Assembly: GCA_041655275.1 (NCBI GenBank)
Contig: JBBAFU010000006.1
Span: forward strand, 1 to 64,000
Direction of reading: 5' to 3'
Source of the DNA: JAJYRX01 sp041655275
GTDB taxonomy: Bacteria; Pseudomonadota; Gammaproteobacteria; Burkholderiales; Burkholderiaceae_B
Length of the DNA: 64,000 bases
Part shown: one piece after another, positions 35,249 through 44,672 of the stretch
Numbering within the stretch: position 1 is the stretch's first letter
Layout: every line of letters begins with the position of its first letter
The notes under the pieces: model-generated
What the model saw: only the letters and a program-made list of their open reading frames with translations
Database searches by the model: none
What the model was told of the DNA's origin: nothing
Translations under genes and position numbers: made by a program

Positions 35249-36174
35249 GCAACCACCTGAAACGCTATCTGCTCGCCGGCGGGCACATGCGCGTGCAGGC
35301 CGTGCGTCTGGAAGAAGCCTGGCAGACCGGCATGGCACACCAGAAGACGCTGCCGCCGGTTGTGCGCACGCTGCTGGGCGAGCTCACGGCTGCCGCCACG
35401 CTGCTGGCGGCCAGTCTCAAGTTCGATGGCAGCGTCATTCTGCAGATCCAGGGTGACGGACCTGTGGCACTGCTCGTTGCCGAATGCAGCGCCACGCTGA
35501 GCCTGCGGGCCACGGCCACCCTGCGCGACAACGCCAGTGTGCCGGCCGACGCAGACTTCCAGAGTCTGCTCAACGCACATGGCCAGGGGCGCTTCATGCT
35601 GGTACTCGACCCGCACGACAAATCGGGTGGCCAGCAGGCCTGGCAAGGCATAGTGCCACTGGAAGGCGAAGGCGTGGCCCAGGCGCTTGAACAGTACATG
35701 CTCGCTTCCGAGCAGCTGGGCACGCGCATGTGGCTGGCCGCCGATGAGCAGACCTGCGCAGGCCTGATGCTGCAGCGGCTGCCCGGCCATGGCGGCAATG
35801 TCGGCTCCGGAACCGGTAGAAGCGATGCGGATGACTGGGAAACACAGGTTCAGCTATTGCGCACGGTAACGCCCCGGGAGTTGCTGGATACCGATATCGA
35901 CACGCTCATCCACCGTCTGCTGTGGTCGCAGGACTGCATCGCGCTGGATGCCGACCGGCCGCGCTGGCACTGCCCCTGCACACGCTCGCGTGTGGCCGAC
36001 ATGCTGCGCATGCTTGGCCGGGACGAAGTCAATGACATCGTGCGTGAACAAGGCAGCGTGCAGGTCCAATGCCATTTCTGCGGCAAGCCTTACCGTTTCG
36101 ACGCACTGGAATCCAGCGGACTGTTCACGGATATTGCCGGCAATGCAAGCGGCCGGGGCCATACGCTGCACTGA
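35245..36174 (+). CDS. hslO: Redox-regulated chaperone Hsp33
   Basis: A 309-residue cytosolic holdase switched on by oxidation. The N-domain starts NHLKRYLLAGGHMRVQAVRL. The C-terminal redox switch has the four zinc cysteines in WHCPCTRSR and VQCHFCGKPYRF. The middle linker is slightly longer than usual (GGNVGSGTGRSDADDWE). It overlaps the RDD gene by four bases, so the two are translationally coupled. Confidence 0.95.
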   Translation: MSNHLKRYLLAGGHMRVQAVRLEEAWQTGMAHQKTLPPVVRTLLGELTAAATLLAASLKFDGSVILQIQGDGPVALLVAECSATLSLRATATLRDNASVPADADFQSLLNAHGQGRFMLVLDPHDKSGGQQAWQGIVPLEGEGVAQALEQYMLASEQLGTRMWLAADEQTCAGLMLQRLPGHGGNVGSGTGRSDADDWETQVQLLRTVTPRELLDTDIDTLIHRLLWSQDCIALDADRPRWHCPCTRSRVADMLRMLGRDEVNDIVREQGSVQVQCHFCGKPYRFDALESSGLFTDIAGNASGRGHTLH

Positions 36175-36232
36175 TCGTCGCACGTAGTTCCCACGATCGA
36201 CAGGATACGAACCGGCTGGCACACTGGCCGGC

Positions 36233-37174
36233 ATGTCGGACTGTACGCTTCCCCATCCCGGTGACCGTCCATGCACACAGCAAGGCATGGCGGTCGTCGA
36301 GTTCACACTGCTGGCCCTGCCCATCCTCATGCTGGGCATGGGCAGTGTGGAACTTGCACACTGGGCGTTCATGCGTCAGGGTATCAATCTTGCCCTACTC
36401 GAAGCCGGGCGCGCCGCCATCACCGCGCACAATCGGCCCGAGCGCATCATCCAGGGCTTCGAGCAGGCCCTGCGCCCCCTTTATGTGTCTGCATCACAGG
36501 ATGCCGCCCGGAAGGTACACGGCGCGCTCGCACAGCGTGAACAGGCGCTGGGCGGCGCTCCCTGGCAGATCGAAGTACTGTCACCCTCGGCGGGTGCCTT
36601 CATGGATTTTGCCGATCCGGCGCTGCAATTCGGTGCGCCCGCCATCAATAACCACTATCTGGCGGAACAGGCTGCACGTCATACATCACCGGGGCCGGTC
36701 TCGGGCCAGAGCATCCATCAGGCCAATACCCTGGTGCTGCGCCTGAGCTGGCCCCATCGCCCCCGCCAGCCCTGGCTCGCACGCCTGCTCAGGCCCCTGG
36801 GTAATCCCGACGGCAGCTATCGCCAGCGCGCACTCGCCCGGGGCTATCTGCCCATGGCGCGCCAGATCACACTGCTCATGCAGTCGCACCCGGTTCAATG
36901 GGCCGATCATCCCAGCGGCAAAGTGTTATATCGCAGTGAAACGGGGGGCAACGGCCTGACGTGCCGGGGTTGGTTATGCCATGCCGGCGGCCCGCAGGCC
37001 GTCGCATCAGCACCGCAGGAATCCACCCCACTGCCCATTGCACACAGTGGCACGCCCGGGCCCGGCGCGCCGGCACCATCATCCGCTCCGGCACTCACAC
37101 CGGCCCCCAGTCAAGGTGAACCGCTTCTGGATGCGTTCGACCCGGCCTGCGGGCCGGTGCTGTGCTGCTCCTGA
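36233..37174 (+). CDS. TadE-like pilus-assembly-type protein (orphan)
   Basis: The 313-residue protein carries a TadE domain at ~19-61: GMAVVEFTLLALPILMLGMG, then EL..W...RQGINLALLEAGRAA. The Glu at +5 of the hydrophobic segment is the prepilin-type mark, so PilD/TadV-type cleavage before this segment is expected. The rest is an extracytoplasmic domain. The tail is Pro/Ser/Ala-rich and ends in ACGPVLCCS. No other tad/flp genes are in the window. Its last 64 bases overlap the convergent ftsB gene. ATG 36233 lacks a ribosome site; ATG 36287 (just before AVVEF) is an alternative. Confidence 0.75.
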   Translation: MSDCTLPHPGDRPCTQQGMAVVEFTLLALPILMLGMGSVELAHWAFMRQGINLALLEAGRAAITAHNRPERIIQGFEQALRPLYVSASQDAARKVHGALAQREQALGGAPWQIEVLSPSAGAFMDFADPALQFGAPAINNHYLAEQAARHTSPGPVSGQSIHQANTLVLRLSWPHRPRQPWLARLLRPLGNPDGSYRQRALARGYLPMARQITLLMQSHPVQWADHPSGKVLYRSETGGNGLTCRGWLCHAGGPQAVASAPQESTPLPIAHSGTPGPGAPAPSSAPALTPAPSQGEPLLDAFDPACGPVLCCS

Positions 37175-37449
37175 ACGCCGTCGGGCAATATCTGCACGAA
37201 CACTTCGCCATCGCGCAGCATGCCCTGCTCCAGCCGTGCGCGCTCCTCGATGGCCTGGGTGCCATCCTTCAGATCCTGCACCTCGGCTGCGAGCGCATTG
37301 TTGCGCGCCTTCAGCGCGTCATTCGTATTCTTCTGGCGCTCCAGCCTGAGCTTGAGCGCCGCTACCTGGCCCCATCCGCCCTTGCCCCACCACAACGGAT
37401 ACTGAATCGCCAGCGTCAAAGCCAGCAACAGAAGGAACAGCAGGCGCAT
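37111..37449 (-). CDS. ftsB: Cell division protein FtsB
   Basis: A 112-residue bitopic membrane protein of the FtsQLB complex. One N-terminal membrane segment (LLFLLLLALTLAIQYPLWWG) is followed by a periplasmic coiled coil (LKLRLERQKNTNDALKARNN) and the conserved GTQAIEERARLEQGML. The C-terminal ~20 residues beyond VQILPDG are extra and lie in the stretch overlapping the TadE-like gene. It starts 25 bases after eno, the usual beta/gammaproteobacterial order. Confidence 0.93.
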   Translation of the reverse strand: MRLLFLLLLALTLAIQYPLWWGKGGWGQVAALKLRLERQKNTNDALKARNNALAAEVQDLKDGTQAIEERARLEQGMLRDGEVFVQILPDGVQEQHSTGPQAGSNASRSGSP

Positions 37450-37474
37450 GACCGGCCGGAGTCACAGGCTGGAA

Positions 37475-38761
37475 TCAGCGAAGGTTGTAGAAGGCGCCAC
37501 GGCCGGGATAGCTGGCGACGTCGGCCAGCTCCTCTTCGATACGCAGCAGCTGGTTGTACTTGGCCGTGCGATCCGAACGCGACATTGCACCCGTCTTGAT
37601 CTGCAAGACGTTGGTCGCAACGGCAATATCGGCGATCGTCGTGTCTTCGGTCTCGCCCGAACGATGGGAAACGACGGCGGTATAGCCGGCCCGTTTCGCC
37701 ATTTCGATGGCGGCAAAAGTTTCGCTGAGGGTACCGATCTGATTGATCTTGATGAGGATGGAATTGGCCACACCCTGCTCTATACCCTGGCGAAGCAGCT
37801 GCGTATTGGTCACGAACAGGTCGTCACCCACCAGCTGCACGCGCCGGCCCAGCTCCTTCGTGAGCAGCTGCCAGCCTTCCCAGTCGTCCTCGGCCATGCC
37901 GTCCTCAATGGAAACGATGGGATACTTGTCACACCAGGATGCCAGCAGATTGACCAGATCGGCCGCGCCGAGCGCCACACCGCCCTCGCCCGCCAAATGG
38001 TACCGGCCATCGCGGTAGAACTCGGTGCTGGCGCAATCAAGCGCGAGTGCAACCTGGCTGCCCGCCTCGTAGCCGGCATCGTCAATGGCATGCAGGATGA
38101 GCTGTATGGCCGCCTCGTGATTGGCCACATTGGGCGCAAAACCGCCCTCGTCGCCCACGGCCGTCGACATGCCCTGGCCATCGATGCGCTTGCGCAGGGC
38201 GTGAAAGATTTCGGTACCCATGCGCAGGGCTTCGCGGAAGCTGTTTGCGCCAAGCGGCACGATCATGAACTCCTGCATGTCGAGCGTGTTATTGGCATGC
38301 GCGCCGCCGTTGATGACATTCATCATGGGCACTGGCATCGACATGGGGCCGCTGCCGCCGAAATAACGATACAGGGACAGCCCGCTGTCTTCGGCCGCCG
38401 CCCGGGCCACCGCCATGCTGGCGGCCAGAATGGCATTCGCACCCAGGCGCGACTTGTTGTCGGTACCATCCAGATCGATCAGCGTGCGATCGATGAAGCT
38501 CTGCTCCTGCGCATCGAGGCCGATCAGCGCTTCCGCAATCTCGGTATTCACATTCTCGACCGCCCGCAACACCCCCTTGCCCAGATAGCGCGCAGCATCA
38601 CCGTCGCGCAACTCGACGGCCTCGCGCGAGCCGGTGGACGCACCCGAAGGTACGGCGGCACGTCCCATGGCGCCCGATTCCAGCAACACGTCGCACTCGA
38701 CACTGGGGTTGCCGCGCGAATCCAGTATTTCCCGCCCGATGATGTCTACGATTGCACTCAT
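37475..38761 (-). CDS. eno: Enolase
   Basis: A 428-residue glycolytic enzyme (2-phosphoglycerate to PEP) and RNA degradosome partner. AIVDIIGREILDSRGNPSVE at the start, FMIVPLGANSFREAL, the Mg ligand in ALDCASTEFY, SIEDGMAEDD and the signature ILIKINQIGTLSET are all present. ATG 38761 is the conserved start. A plausible promoter lies upstream (see 38827). Confidence 0.98.
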   Translation of the reverse strand: MSAIVDIIGREILDSRGNPSVECDVLLESGAMGRAAVPSGASTGSREAVELRDGDAARYLGKGVLRAVENVNTEIAEALIGLDAQEQSFIDRTLIDLDGTDNKSRLGANAILAASMAVARAAAEDSGLSLYRYFGGSGPMSMPVPMMNVINGGAHANNTLDMQEFMIVPLGANSFREALRMGTEIFHALRKRIDGQGMSTAVGDEGGFAPNVANHEAAIQLILHAIDDAGYEAGSQVALALDCASTEFYRDGRYHLAGEGGVALGAADLVNLLASWCDKYPIVSIEDGMAEDDWEGWQLLTKELGRRVQLVGDDLFVTNTQLLRQGIEQGVANSILIKINQIGTLSETFAAIEMAKRAGYTAVVSHRSGETEDTTIADIAVATNVLQIKTGAMSRSDRTAKYNQLLRIEEELADVASYPGRGAFYNLR

Positions 38762-38826
38762 GATATTGACCATTCCGCTGAAAAAAGTGTTGCTCGGAAA
38801 ACCTTCTGGCGCAATGCCAATGGATG

Positions 38827-38832
38827 ATTGTA
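38827..38832 (-). promoter_or_regulatory. Predicted -10 box upstream of eno
   Basis: Reading on the minus strand, CTGTTG, an 18-base spacer and TACAAT (38832-38827) lie 66 bases before the eno start, in the 129-base gap after the DHA2 gene. Confidence 0.4.
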
Positions 38833-38890
38833 CCCGCACCATCCCGGCCACAACAGCCGCAGGCGGGACGGTCCGGGACGCCTGCGAACC

Positions 38891-40468
38891 TCAGGAAGCC
38901 CTGCCTGCACCCAGATCGATGGGCGGAAGGCGCACAACCCAGATCACAGCAATGATGGCAATACCCAGACTGGCCAGAAGGCCGGCATGCACTGCATCCA
39001 CAAGAAACTCGCGCGCCTGCTCCACCAGCGGCAGGCCGTCGATGGCAAAGGCCTGCACGCGCTCGACAAAACTCGCCTGACTCTGAAGATTGACAAGCAG
39101 TTGCGGGTCCTCCAGAACGGAAAGCATATCCGCCGCTTCCATACCCGCCACCAGGCCCTGGACCTTGCCGACATAATAGTGACTGATCACACTTCCGACC
39201 AGTGCCATGCCCAGCATACCGCCTATCATGCGCGTGGACTGCAGCATCGCAGTACTGATGCCCAGCAGGGCGCGACCCGCCACTTCCTGGGCAAACACCG
39301 TCAGGTTGGGCATGACAAAACCCAGGCCCAGGCCGCCCGCCGTCATGATGAGCGATAGCAGCCAGCCGGAGGTATGCCGGTGCGTGAAGATCAGACCCAG
39401 GGTGCACAGGGTGAGCAGGCCGAAGCCCGCGTACAGCATATCGTTGGGTCGCGGCAGATGCATCAGCACGCGACTGTTGATGATGCTGCCTATGGTGATG
39501 AAGACCACCAGCGGTGTGATGGCCAGCCCGACCTCGCGCGGCGTCATGCCGAAACCGCCCTGCAGCATCAGCGGCAGGTAGAAGAGCAGGACAAACATGA
39601 TGCCGCCGGCAAGCAGGGACAGTACGAACAGCGTCGCCAGGCTGCGGTCGCGCAGCATGCTCATGGGCAGCAGGGGCTCCTTGCTGTGCTGCTCCCAGCG
39701 CAGAAGCGCAAGCACGCTGAGCGCGGCGGCCAGTCCCGGCACGACAACGGACAGTTTCAGACCATGGCGCGGCAACAGCTCGACGAAGAGCTGCAGGCAG
39801 CCCAAGCCCAGCGCCATCAGTACCGCACCCTGCCAATCCAGATGAACCCGAGGCCGGGACTCCTGACGGATATGCGGCAGATAACGCCAGATCACAAACA
39901 GGCCCATCAGACCGATGGGCAGATTCACGAAAAAAACCGAGCGCCATCCCACGGCCTGTGTCAGAAAGCCGCCCAGCGTAGGCCCCACACCGCTGGCAAT
40001 GCCGTAGGCGGCGCTCAGCAGCACCTGCCAGCGCAGGCGCACGCGCGGCTCGGGAAACAGGTCGGGCACACAGGCAAACACCGTGCCCAGCAGCATTCCC
40101 CCGCCTATGCCCTGCAAGGCACGGGCCAGTACCAGCTGCAGCATGGACTGCGACAGGCCGCAGGCGATGGAACCCAGGGCAAACACAATGATCGAAGCCA
40201 CAACAAAGGGCTTGCGACCGTGGTAGTCACCCAGCCGCCCGAATATGGGCACCGTGACCATCGCCGTCAGGAAATAGGCGCTGCCCACCCAGGCATAGAG
40301 TTCAAAGCCCTGGAGCTCGGCCACCACCGTAGGCAGTGCGGTGCCGACCACCGTCTGGTCGACGGCCACGAGCACAGCCACCAGACACAGGCCAAGCATG
40401 GCCAGCAGGGAATGACGCACCGACAGCAGGCGGCCGTCATGAGCGACATTCGGAGGTGTGGAACTCAA
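38891..40468 (-). CDS. DHA2-family MFS exporter (EmrB/QacA type)
   Basis: A 525-residue, 14-segment drug exporter. TM1 carries the DHA2 mark AVDQTVVGTALPTV. The A-loop is GRLGDYHGRKPFVV, TM4 has LARALQGIGGGMLLG, and TM5 has the exporter mark GVGPTLGGFL. No membrane-fusion partner is adjacent. Its ATG overlaps the pyrG stop (ATGA), so it is translated as part of the pyrG transcript. In many betaproteobacteria kdsA sits at this spot. The substrate is unknown. Confidence 0.9.
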   Translation of the reverse strand: MSSTPPNVAHDGRLLSVRHSLLAMLGLCLVAVLVAVDQTVVGTALPTVVAELQGFELYAWVGSAYFLTAMVTVPIFGRLGDYHGRKPFVVASIIVFALGSIACGLSQSMLQLVLARALQGIGGGMLLGTVFACVPDLFPEPRVRLRWQVLLSAAYGIASGVGPTLGGFLTQAVGWRSVFFVNLPIGLMGLFVIWRYLPHIRQESRPRVHLDWQGAVLMALGLGCLQLFVELLPRHGLKLSVVVPGLAAALSVLALLRWEQHSKEPLLPMSMLRDRSLATLFVLSLLAGGIMFVLLFYLPLMLQGGFGMTPREVGLAITPLVVFITIGSIINSRVLMHLPRPNDMLYAGFGLLTLCTLGLIFTHRHTSGWLLSLIMTAGGLGLGFVMPNLTVFAQEVAGRALLGISTAMLQSTRMIGGMLGMALVGSVISHYYVGKVQGLVAGMEAADMLSVLEDPQLLVNLQSQASFVERVQAFAIDGLPLVEQAREFLVDAVHAGLLASLGIAIIAVIWVVRLPPIDLGAGRAS

Positions 40469-42102
40469 TTCTGACGGCGGGCCAGCGCGGCACGGATATA
40501 GCTCGAAAACAAAGGATGGCCATCGCGCGGCGTGGACGTGAATTCAGGATGGAATTGCACGCCCATGAACCAGGCATGGCCCGGCAGCTCCACGATCTCG
40601 GGCAGGTTCTCGGTCGGTGTGCGGGCGCTGATCACCAGCCCCGCCACCTCGAGCCGGTCAACATACACGTTATTCACCTCATAGCGATGCCGGTGGCGCT
40701 CGTTGACTTCGTCGCCGTAGATGCTGTGCGCCAGGGTCCCAGCGCGTACCGGACAGCGCTGTGCACCCTTGCGCATGCTGCCCCCCAGTTCGCTGCCGGG
40801 ATCGCGCCGCTCGATTGCCCCTTCGCGGTCCTGCCATTCGCTCAGCAAGGCCACCACAGGATGCGGGGCCGACGGGTTGAACTCCGTGCTGTTGGCGCCG
40901 CCCAGTCCGGCCACATGGCGGGCAAACTCGACCACTGCCAGCTGCATGCCCAGACAAATCCCCAAAAATGGCACGTTGCGCTCGCGCGCATAGCGGATGG
41001 CGAGAATCTTGCCTTCGGTGCCCCGCTTGCCGAAACCGCCGGGAACCAGAATGGCATCCATGTCGTCAAGCACCGCCGTGCCTTCGGTCTCGAGCAGCTC
41101 GGAGTCGATGTACTCGATGTCGATCTGCGAATCCGTATGGATGCCGGCATGAACCAGGGCTTCGGTCAGGGATTTGTAGGACTCGGTCATGTCGACATAC
41201 TTGCCGACCATGCCGACGCGCACTTTCTGGCGCGGGCGCTGGAGTGCCGCCACCAGGCGATCCCACATGCTCAGATCCGCCGCAGGGGGCGACAGGCCCA
41301 GCACATCACAGATCAGGTTGTCCAGCCCCTGATCGTGCAGCATGGCCGGAATCTCGTAGATGGAGCGCGCATCCCAGACCGAGATCACGGCATCCAGCGG
41401 CACATTGGAGAACAGCGAGATCTTGGCCAGCTCCTCTTCGGGAATGCGCCGGTCGGCACGGCACAGCAGGGCATTGGGCGTGATGCCGATCTCGCGCAGC
41501 TTCTGTACCGAGTGCTGGGTAGGCTTGGTCTTGAGCTCGCCGGCGGATGCGATATAGGGCACCAGCGTCAGGTGGACGAAGGCCGCATTGCCCCGCCCCA
41601 GGCGCAGGCTCATCTGGCGCACCGCTTCCAGGAAAGGCAGGGACTCGATGTCACCCACAGTGCCACCGATCTCGACAATGGCGATATCGGCCTGGCCATC
41701 GAAGGCCGCCGAGGCGCCGCGCACGATGAAATCCTGGATCTCGTTCGTGATGTGGGGAATCACCTGCACCGTCTTGCCCAGATAGTCTCCGCGGCGCTCC
41801 TTGCGCAGCACGGATTCGTAGATCTGGCCGGTGGTGAAATTGTTCACCTTGCGCATGCGCGTGGTGATGAAACGCTCGTAATGCCCCAGATCGAGATCCG
41901 TCTCGGCGCCGTCCTCGGTGACGAAAACCTCACCATGCTGGAAAGGGCTCATGGTGCCCGGATCCACATTGATGTAGGGATCGAGCTTGAGCATGGTGAC
42001 ACGCAGACCGCGCGACTCCAGAATCGCCGCCAGCGATGCCGCAGCAATGCCTTTTCCCAGGGACGAGACCACGCCCCCGGTGACGAATACGTATTTGGTC
42101 AT
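40465..42102 (-). CDS. pyrG: CTP synthase
   Basis: A 545-residue enzyme making CTP from UTP and glutamine. The synthetase half starts TKYVFVTGGVVSSLGKGIAA and has DLDLGHYERF and EIGGTVGDIESLPF. The glutaminase half has the catalytic Cys in LGICLGMQLAVVEFARHV and His/Glu in GVQFHPEF. A TATAAT lies 45 bases upstream. It leads pyrG-DHA2 and possibly eno-ftsB. Confidence 0.98.
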   Translation of the reverse strand: MTKYVFVTGGVVSSLGKGIAAASLAAILESRGLRVTMLKLDPYINVDPGTMSPFQHGEVFVTEDGAETDLDLGHYERFITTRMRKVNNFTTGQIYESVLRKERRGDYLGKTVQVIPHITNEIQDFIVRGASAAFDGQADIAIVEIGGTVGDIESLPFLEAVRQMSLRLGRGNAAFVHLTLVPYIASAGELKTKPTQHSVQKLREIGITPNALLCRADRRIPEEELAKISLFSNVPLDAVISVWDARSIYEIPAMLHDQGLDNLICDVLGLSPPAADLSMWDRLVAALQRPRQKVRVGMVGKYVDMTESYKSLTEALVHAGIHTDSQIDIEYIDSELLETEGTAVLDDMDAILVPGGFGKRGTEGKILAIRYARERNVPFLGICLGMQLAVVEFARHVAGLGGANSTEFNPSAPHPVVALLSEWQDREGAIERRDPGSELGGSMRKGAQRCPVRAGTLAHSIYGDEVNERHRHRYEVNNVYVDRLEVAGLVISARTPTENLPEIVELPGHAWFMGVQFHPEFTSTPRDGHPLFSSYIRAALARRQN

Positions 42103-42146
42103 CTTGAATTCTGCCCGCCGAAAGGGGGCATTTGCATGAAAACAGG

Positions 42147-42152
42147 ATTATA
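42147..42152 (-). promoter_or_regulatory. Predicted -10 box of pyrG
   Basis: TATAAT on the minus strand, 45 bases before the pyrG ATG, in the 71-base gap after the aminopeptidase gene. The -35 region is weak (TGAAAG, 18-base spacer). Confidence 0.45.
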
Positions 42153-42173
42153 CAATGCGGGCCCGCCCGCCTT

Positions 42174-44003
42174 TCAGGTCGAAACGGGCTCGGTACGTCG
42201 CAGCAGCCAGCGGCGCGCCTCGCCTTCGGTCAGGGGCAGCAGGCGTGCCCTCACCTGCGCATGATAGTCATCGAGCCAGGCGATCTCGTCGGGCTGCAGC
42301 AGCGTGATATCGATGCACCGCGTATCGATGGGGCACAGCGTGAGCGTCTCGAAGCACAGGAAAGTGCCGAAATCGCTTTCCGGTGCATCGACAGCCAGGA
42401 TCAGGTTCTCGATGCGGATGCCCCATTGCCCCGGCCGGTACAGCCCGGGCTCGTTGGACGTGATCATGCCCCGGAGCAGGGCCGTGCTTTCATCGACCTG
42501 GCGGCGCGAGGAAATGCTCTGCGGCCCTTCGTGCACGTTGAGGAAGTAGCCCACGCCATGGCCGGTGCCGTGACCGTAATCCAGCCCGGCCTGCCACAGG
42601 GGTGCGCGGGCCACCGCATCCAGCAGCGGCCCCGGCGTGCCTTCGGGAAAATGCATGCGCGACAGGGCAATCATGCCCTTGAGCACCCGTGTGAAATCAC
42701 GACGCTGTTCGTCACCCGGATTGCCCACGGGCACGACGCGGGTGATATCAGTGGTGCCGCCCAGATACTGGCCGCCGGAGTCGATGAGCAGCAGTCCGTC
42801 GCCCTTGATACGTGCATGATGCCGGGGTGTCGCCTGATAGTGCGGCATGGCGCCATTGGCATTGAAGGCTGCAATGGTGGCAAAGCTCGGACTGACGAAA
42901 TCAGGCCGGCGCGCACGCGCACGCGTGATCTCCTCATCGATGGTCAGCTCGGTGATGGGTGCAGCGACGGACCCGGTGCCGGACCGGCTGTCCAGCGCCG
43001 CCTCGAACCAGGCAAAGAACTCGCACAGCGCGGCGCCATCGGCCTCCATGCAGCGGCGCACCTGGGCAATCTCGGCATCCAGCTTGCAGGCTTTCAGGCG
43101 CTGCGAAGGATTGGGCGCCTGCACCGCCTGCAGGTGCGCGAAGGCCTGTTGTGCGGCCCGGGTGGTGCGCACCGGATCGTAGAGCATCACCTCGCCGGCC
43201 GGCAAGCGCTTCAGGGCCGCGGCCAGATCCGCATAAGGCCGCAGGATGACGCCATCAACCTGCAATCGCCGTCGCGCCGGCCCATCCAGCCTGTCCTCGT
43301 CGACAAACAGCACCGTACTGGCACGCCCCAGGAGCACATAGGCAAGAAACACCGGGTTGTAGGGTACGTCGGAGCCACGCAGGTTGAGCAGCCAGGCCAC
43401 ATCATCCAGCGAGGAGATCAGGTGCCAGTCGGCAGAATGCGCGGCCATGGCCTCGCGCACGGCCGACAGGCTGTCGCGGCGCAGGCGGCAGGCATGCGGC
43501 GGCTGATGCTCATAGATGGGTTGCGAGGGCCGGTCGGGGCGATCCGGCCACAGACCATCCACAAACTGCGGTACGTCGACCAGCGTCTGGCCGGCTGCCT
43601 GCAGGCGCGCTTCCCACTGTGCATACACCTGCACCGGCAGGCAGTCGAAGTCCGTGAATACACGCGCACCGGCCGGCAGATGCTGCGCCAGCCACTCGTG
43701 GGGTGCAGCAACCTGTGCATGACCGGCGCGCATCAGCGTGATGGGTGTCCCGTCCAGATCGGATTGTGCCTGCTCCCAGTAGCGGCTGTCGGTCCACAGA
43801 CCGGCCCAATCGGGCGTGACCACAAGGGTGCCGGCCGAGCCGGCAAAGCCGCTGAAGCGCTCGCGCGTCTTCCAGCGTTCCGGAAGATATTCCGACAGGT
43901 GCGGATCGGCGCTGAGAAAAACGGCCGCCGCCAGTCCGTGATGCTGCAGGGCTTCGCGCAGGGCGTGCAGCGCCCCGCCCCGCCCTGCGTCAGGCACATC
44001 CAT
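42174..44003 (-). CDS. Xaa-Pro aminopeptidase (M24B, three-domain form)
   Basis: A 609-residue metallopeptidase that removes N-terminal residues before proline. The size and layout (two creatinase-like N-domains, pita-bread catalytic domain, C-terminal M24_C tail) match the eukaryotic-type three-domain aminopeptidase P rather than E. coli PepP. Metal ligands are seen in LLIDSGGQY and GTTDITRV (Asp), GHGTGHGVG (His), TSNEPGLY and IRIENL (Glu). It lies 12 bases after scoB on the same strand, which suggests co-transcription with scoAB. Confidence 0.92.
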   Translation of the reverse strand: MDVPDAGRGGALHALREALQHHGLAAAVFLSADPHLSEYLPERWKTRERFSGFAGSAGTLVVTPDWAGLWTDSRYWEQAQSDLDGTPITLMRAGHAQVAAPHEWLAQHLPAGARVFTDFDCLPVQVYAQWEARLQAAGQTLVDVPQFVDGLWPDRPDRPSQPIYEHQPPHACRLRRDSLSAVREAMAAHSADWHLISSLDDVAWLLNLRGSDVPYNPVFLAYVLLGRASTVLFVDEDRLDGPARRRLQVDGVILRPYADLAAALKRLPAGEVMLYDPVRTTRAAQQAFAHLQAVQAPNPSQRLKACKLDAEIAQVRRCMEADGAALCEFFAWFEAALDSRSGTGSVAAPITELTIDEEITRARARRPDFVSPSFATIAAFNANGAMPHYQATPRHHARIKGDGLLLIDSGGQYLGGTTDITRVVPVGNPGDEQRRDFTRVLKGMIALSRMHFPEGTPGPLLDAVARAPLWQAGLDYGHGTGHGVGYFLNVHEGPQSISSRRQVDESTALLRGMITSNEPGLYRPGQWGIRIENLILAVDAPESDFGTFLCFETLTLCPIDTRCIDITLLQPDEIAWLDDYHAQVRARLLPLTEGEARRWLLRRTEPVST

Positions 44004-44015
44004 GGCCGCCTCGCC

Positions 44016-44669
44016 TCAGGCCACGGCCGATACGTCCAGCCTGGCGCTGGTCTTGGCCTGCACCTCTTCGACCGTAACGCCGGGTGCAAGCTCGATAAGG
44101 CGCAAACCGTCCCCAGCCACCTCGAGCACACCCAGATCCGTCACTATCATGCTGACCACGCCCTGCGCAGTGAGCGGCAGCGTGCACTCGGGCAGCAGCT
44201 TGATGTCTTCGGTGCCATCCTTCAGGCGGGCCACATGCTCCATCAGCACCACCACGCGGCGCACACCGGCCACCAGATCCATGGCGCCGCCCATGCCCTT
44301 GACCATCTTGCCCGGAATCATCCAGTTGGCCAGATCGCCTTTCTCGGACACTTGCATGGCACCCAGGATGGCCAGATCAATCTTGCCGCCGCGGATCATG
44401 GCGAACGAGTCCGCCGAGGAGAAGAAGGAAGACCCCGGCAAAGTGGTAACGGTCTGCTTGCCGGCATTGATCAGATCGGCGTCGAGTTCTTCTTCTGTCG
44501 GAAAAGGTCCGATACCCAGCAAGCCGTTTTCCGACTGCAGCCACACCGTCATGCCCTCGGGCACGTAATTCGCAACCTGGGTGGGCATGCCGATACCCAG
44601 ATTCACGTAGAAGCCGTCCTGCAGTTCCCGGGCGGCGCGGGCCGCCATTTGTTCACGAGTCCAGGCCAT
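44016..44669 (-). CDS. scoB: 3-oxoacid CoA-transferase subunit B
   Basis: A 217-residue beta subunit of succinyl-CoA:acetoacetate CoA-transferase. GFYVNLGIGMPTQVANYVP and the catalytic glutamate in QSENGLLGIGP are characteristic. IPGKMVKGMGGAMDLV follows. With ScoA it activates acetoacetate (or a related 3-oxoacid) at the cost of succinyl-CoA. It starts 3 bases after scoA. Confidence 0.93.
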   Translation of the reverse strand: MAWTREQMAARAARELQDGFYVNLGIGMPTQVANYVPEGMTVWLQSENGLLGIGPFPTEEELDADLINAGKQTVTTLPGSSFFSSADSFAMIRGGKIDLAILGAMQVSEKGDLANWMIPGKMVKGMGGAMDLVAGVRRVVVLMEHVARLKDGTEDIKLLPECTLPLTAQGVVSMIVTDLGVLEVAGDGLRLIELAPGVTVEEVQAKTSARLDVSAVA

Positions 44670-44672
44670 GTC

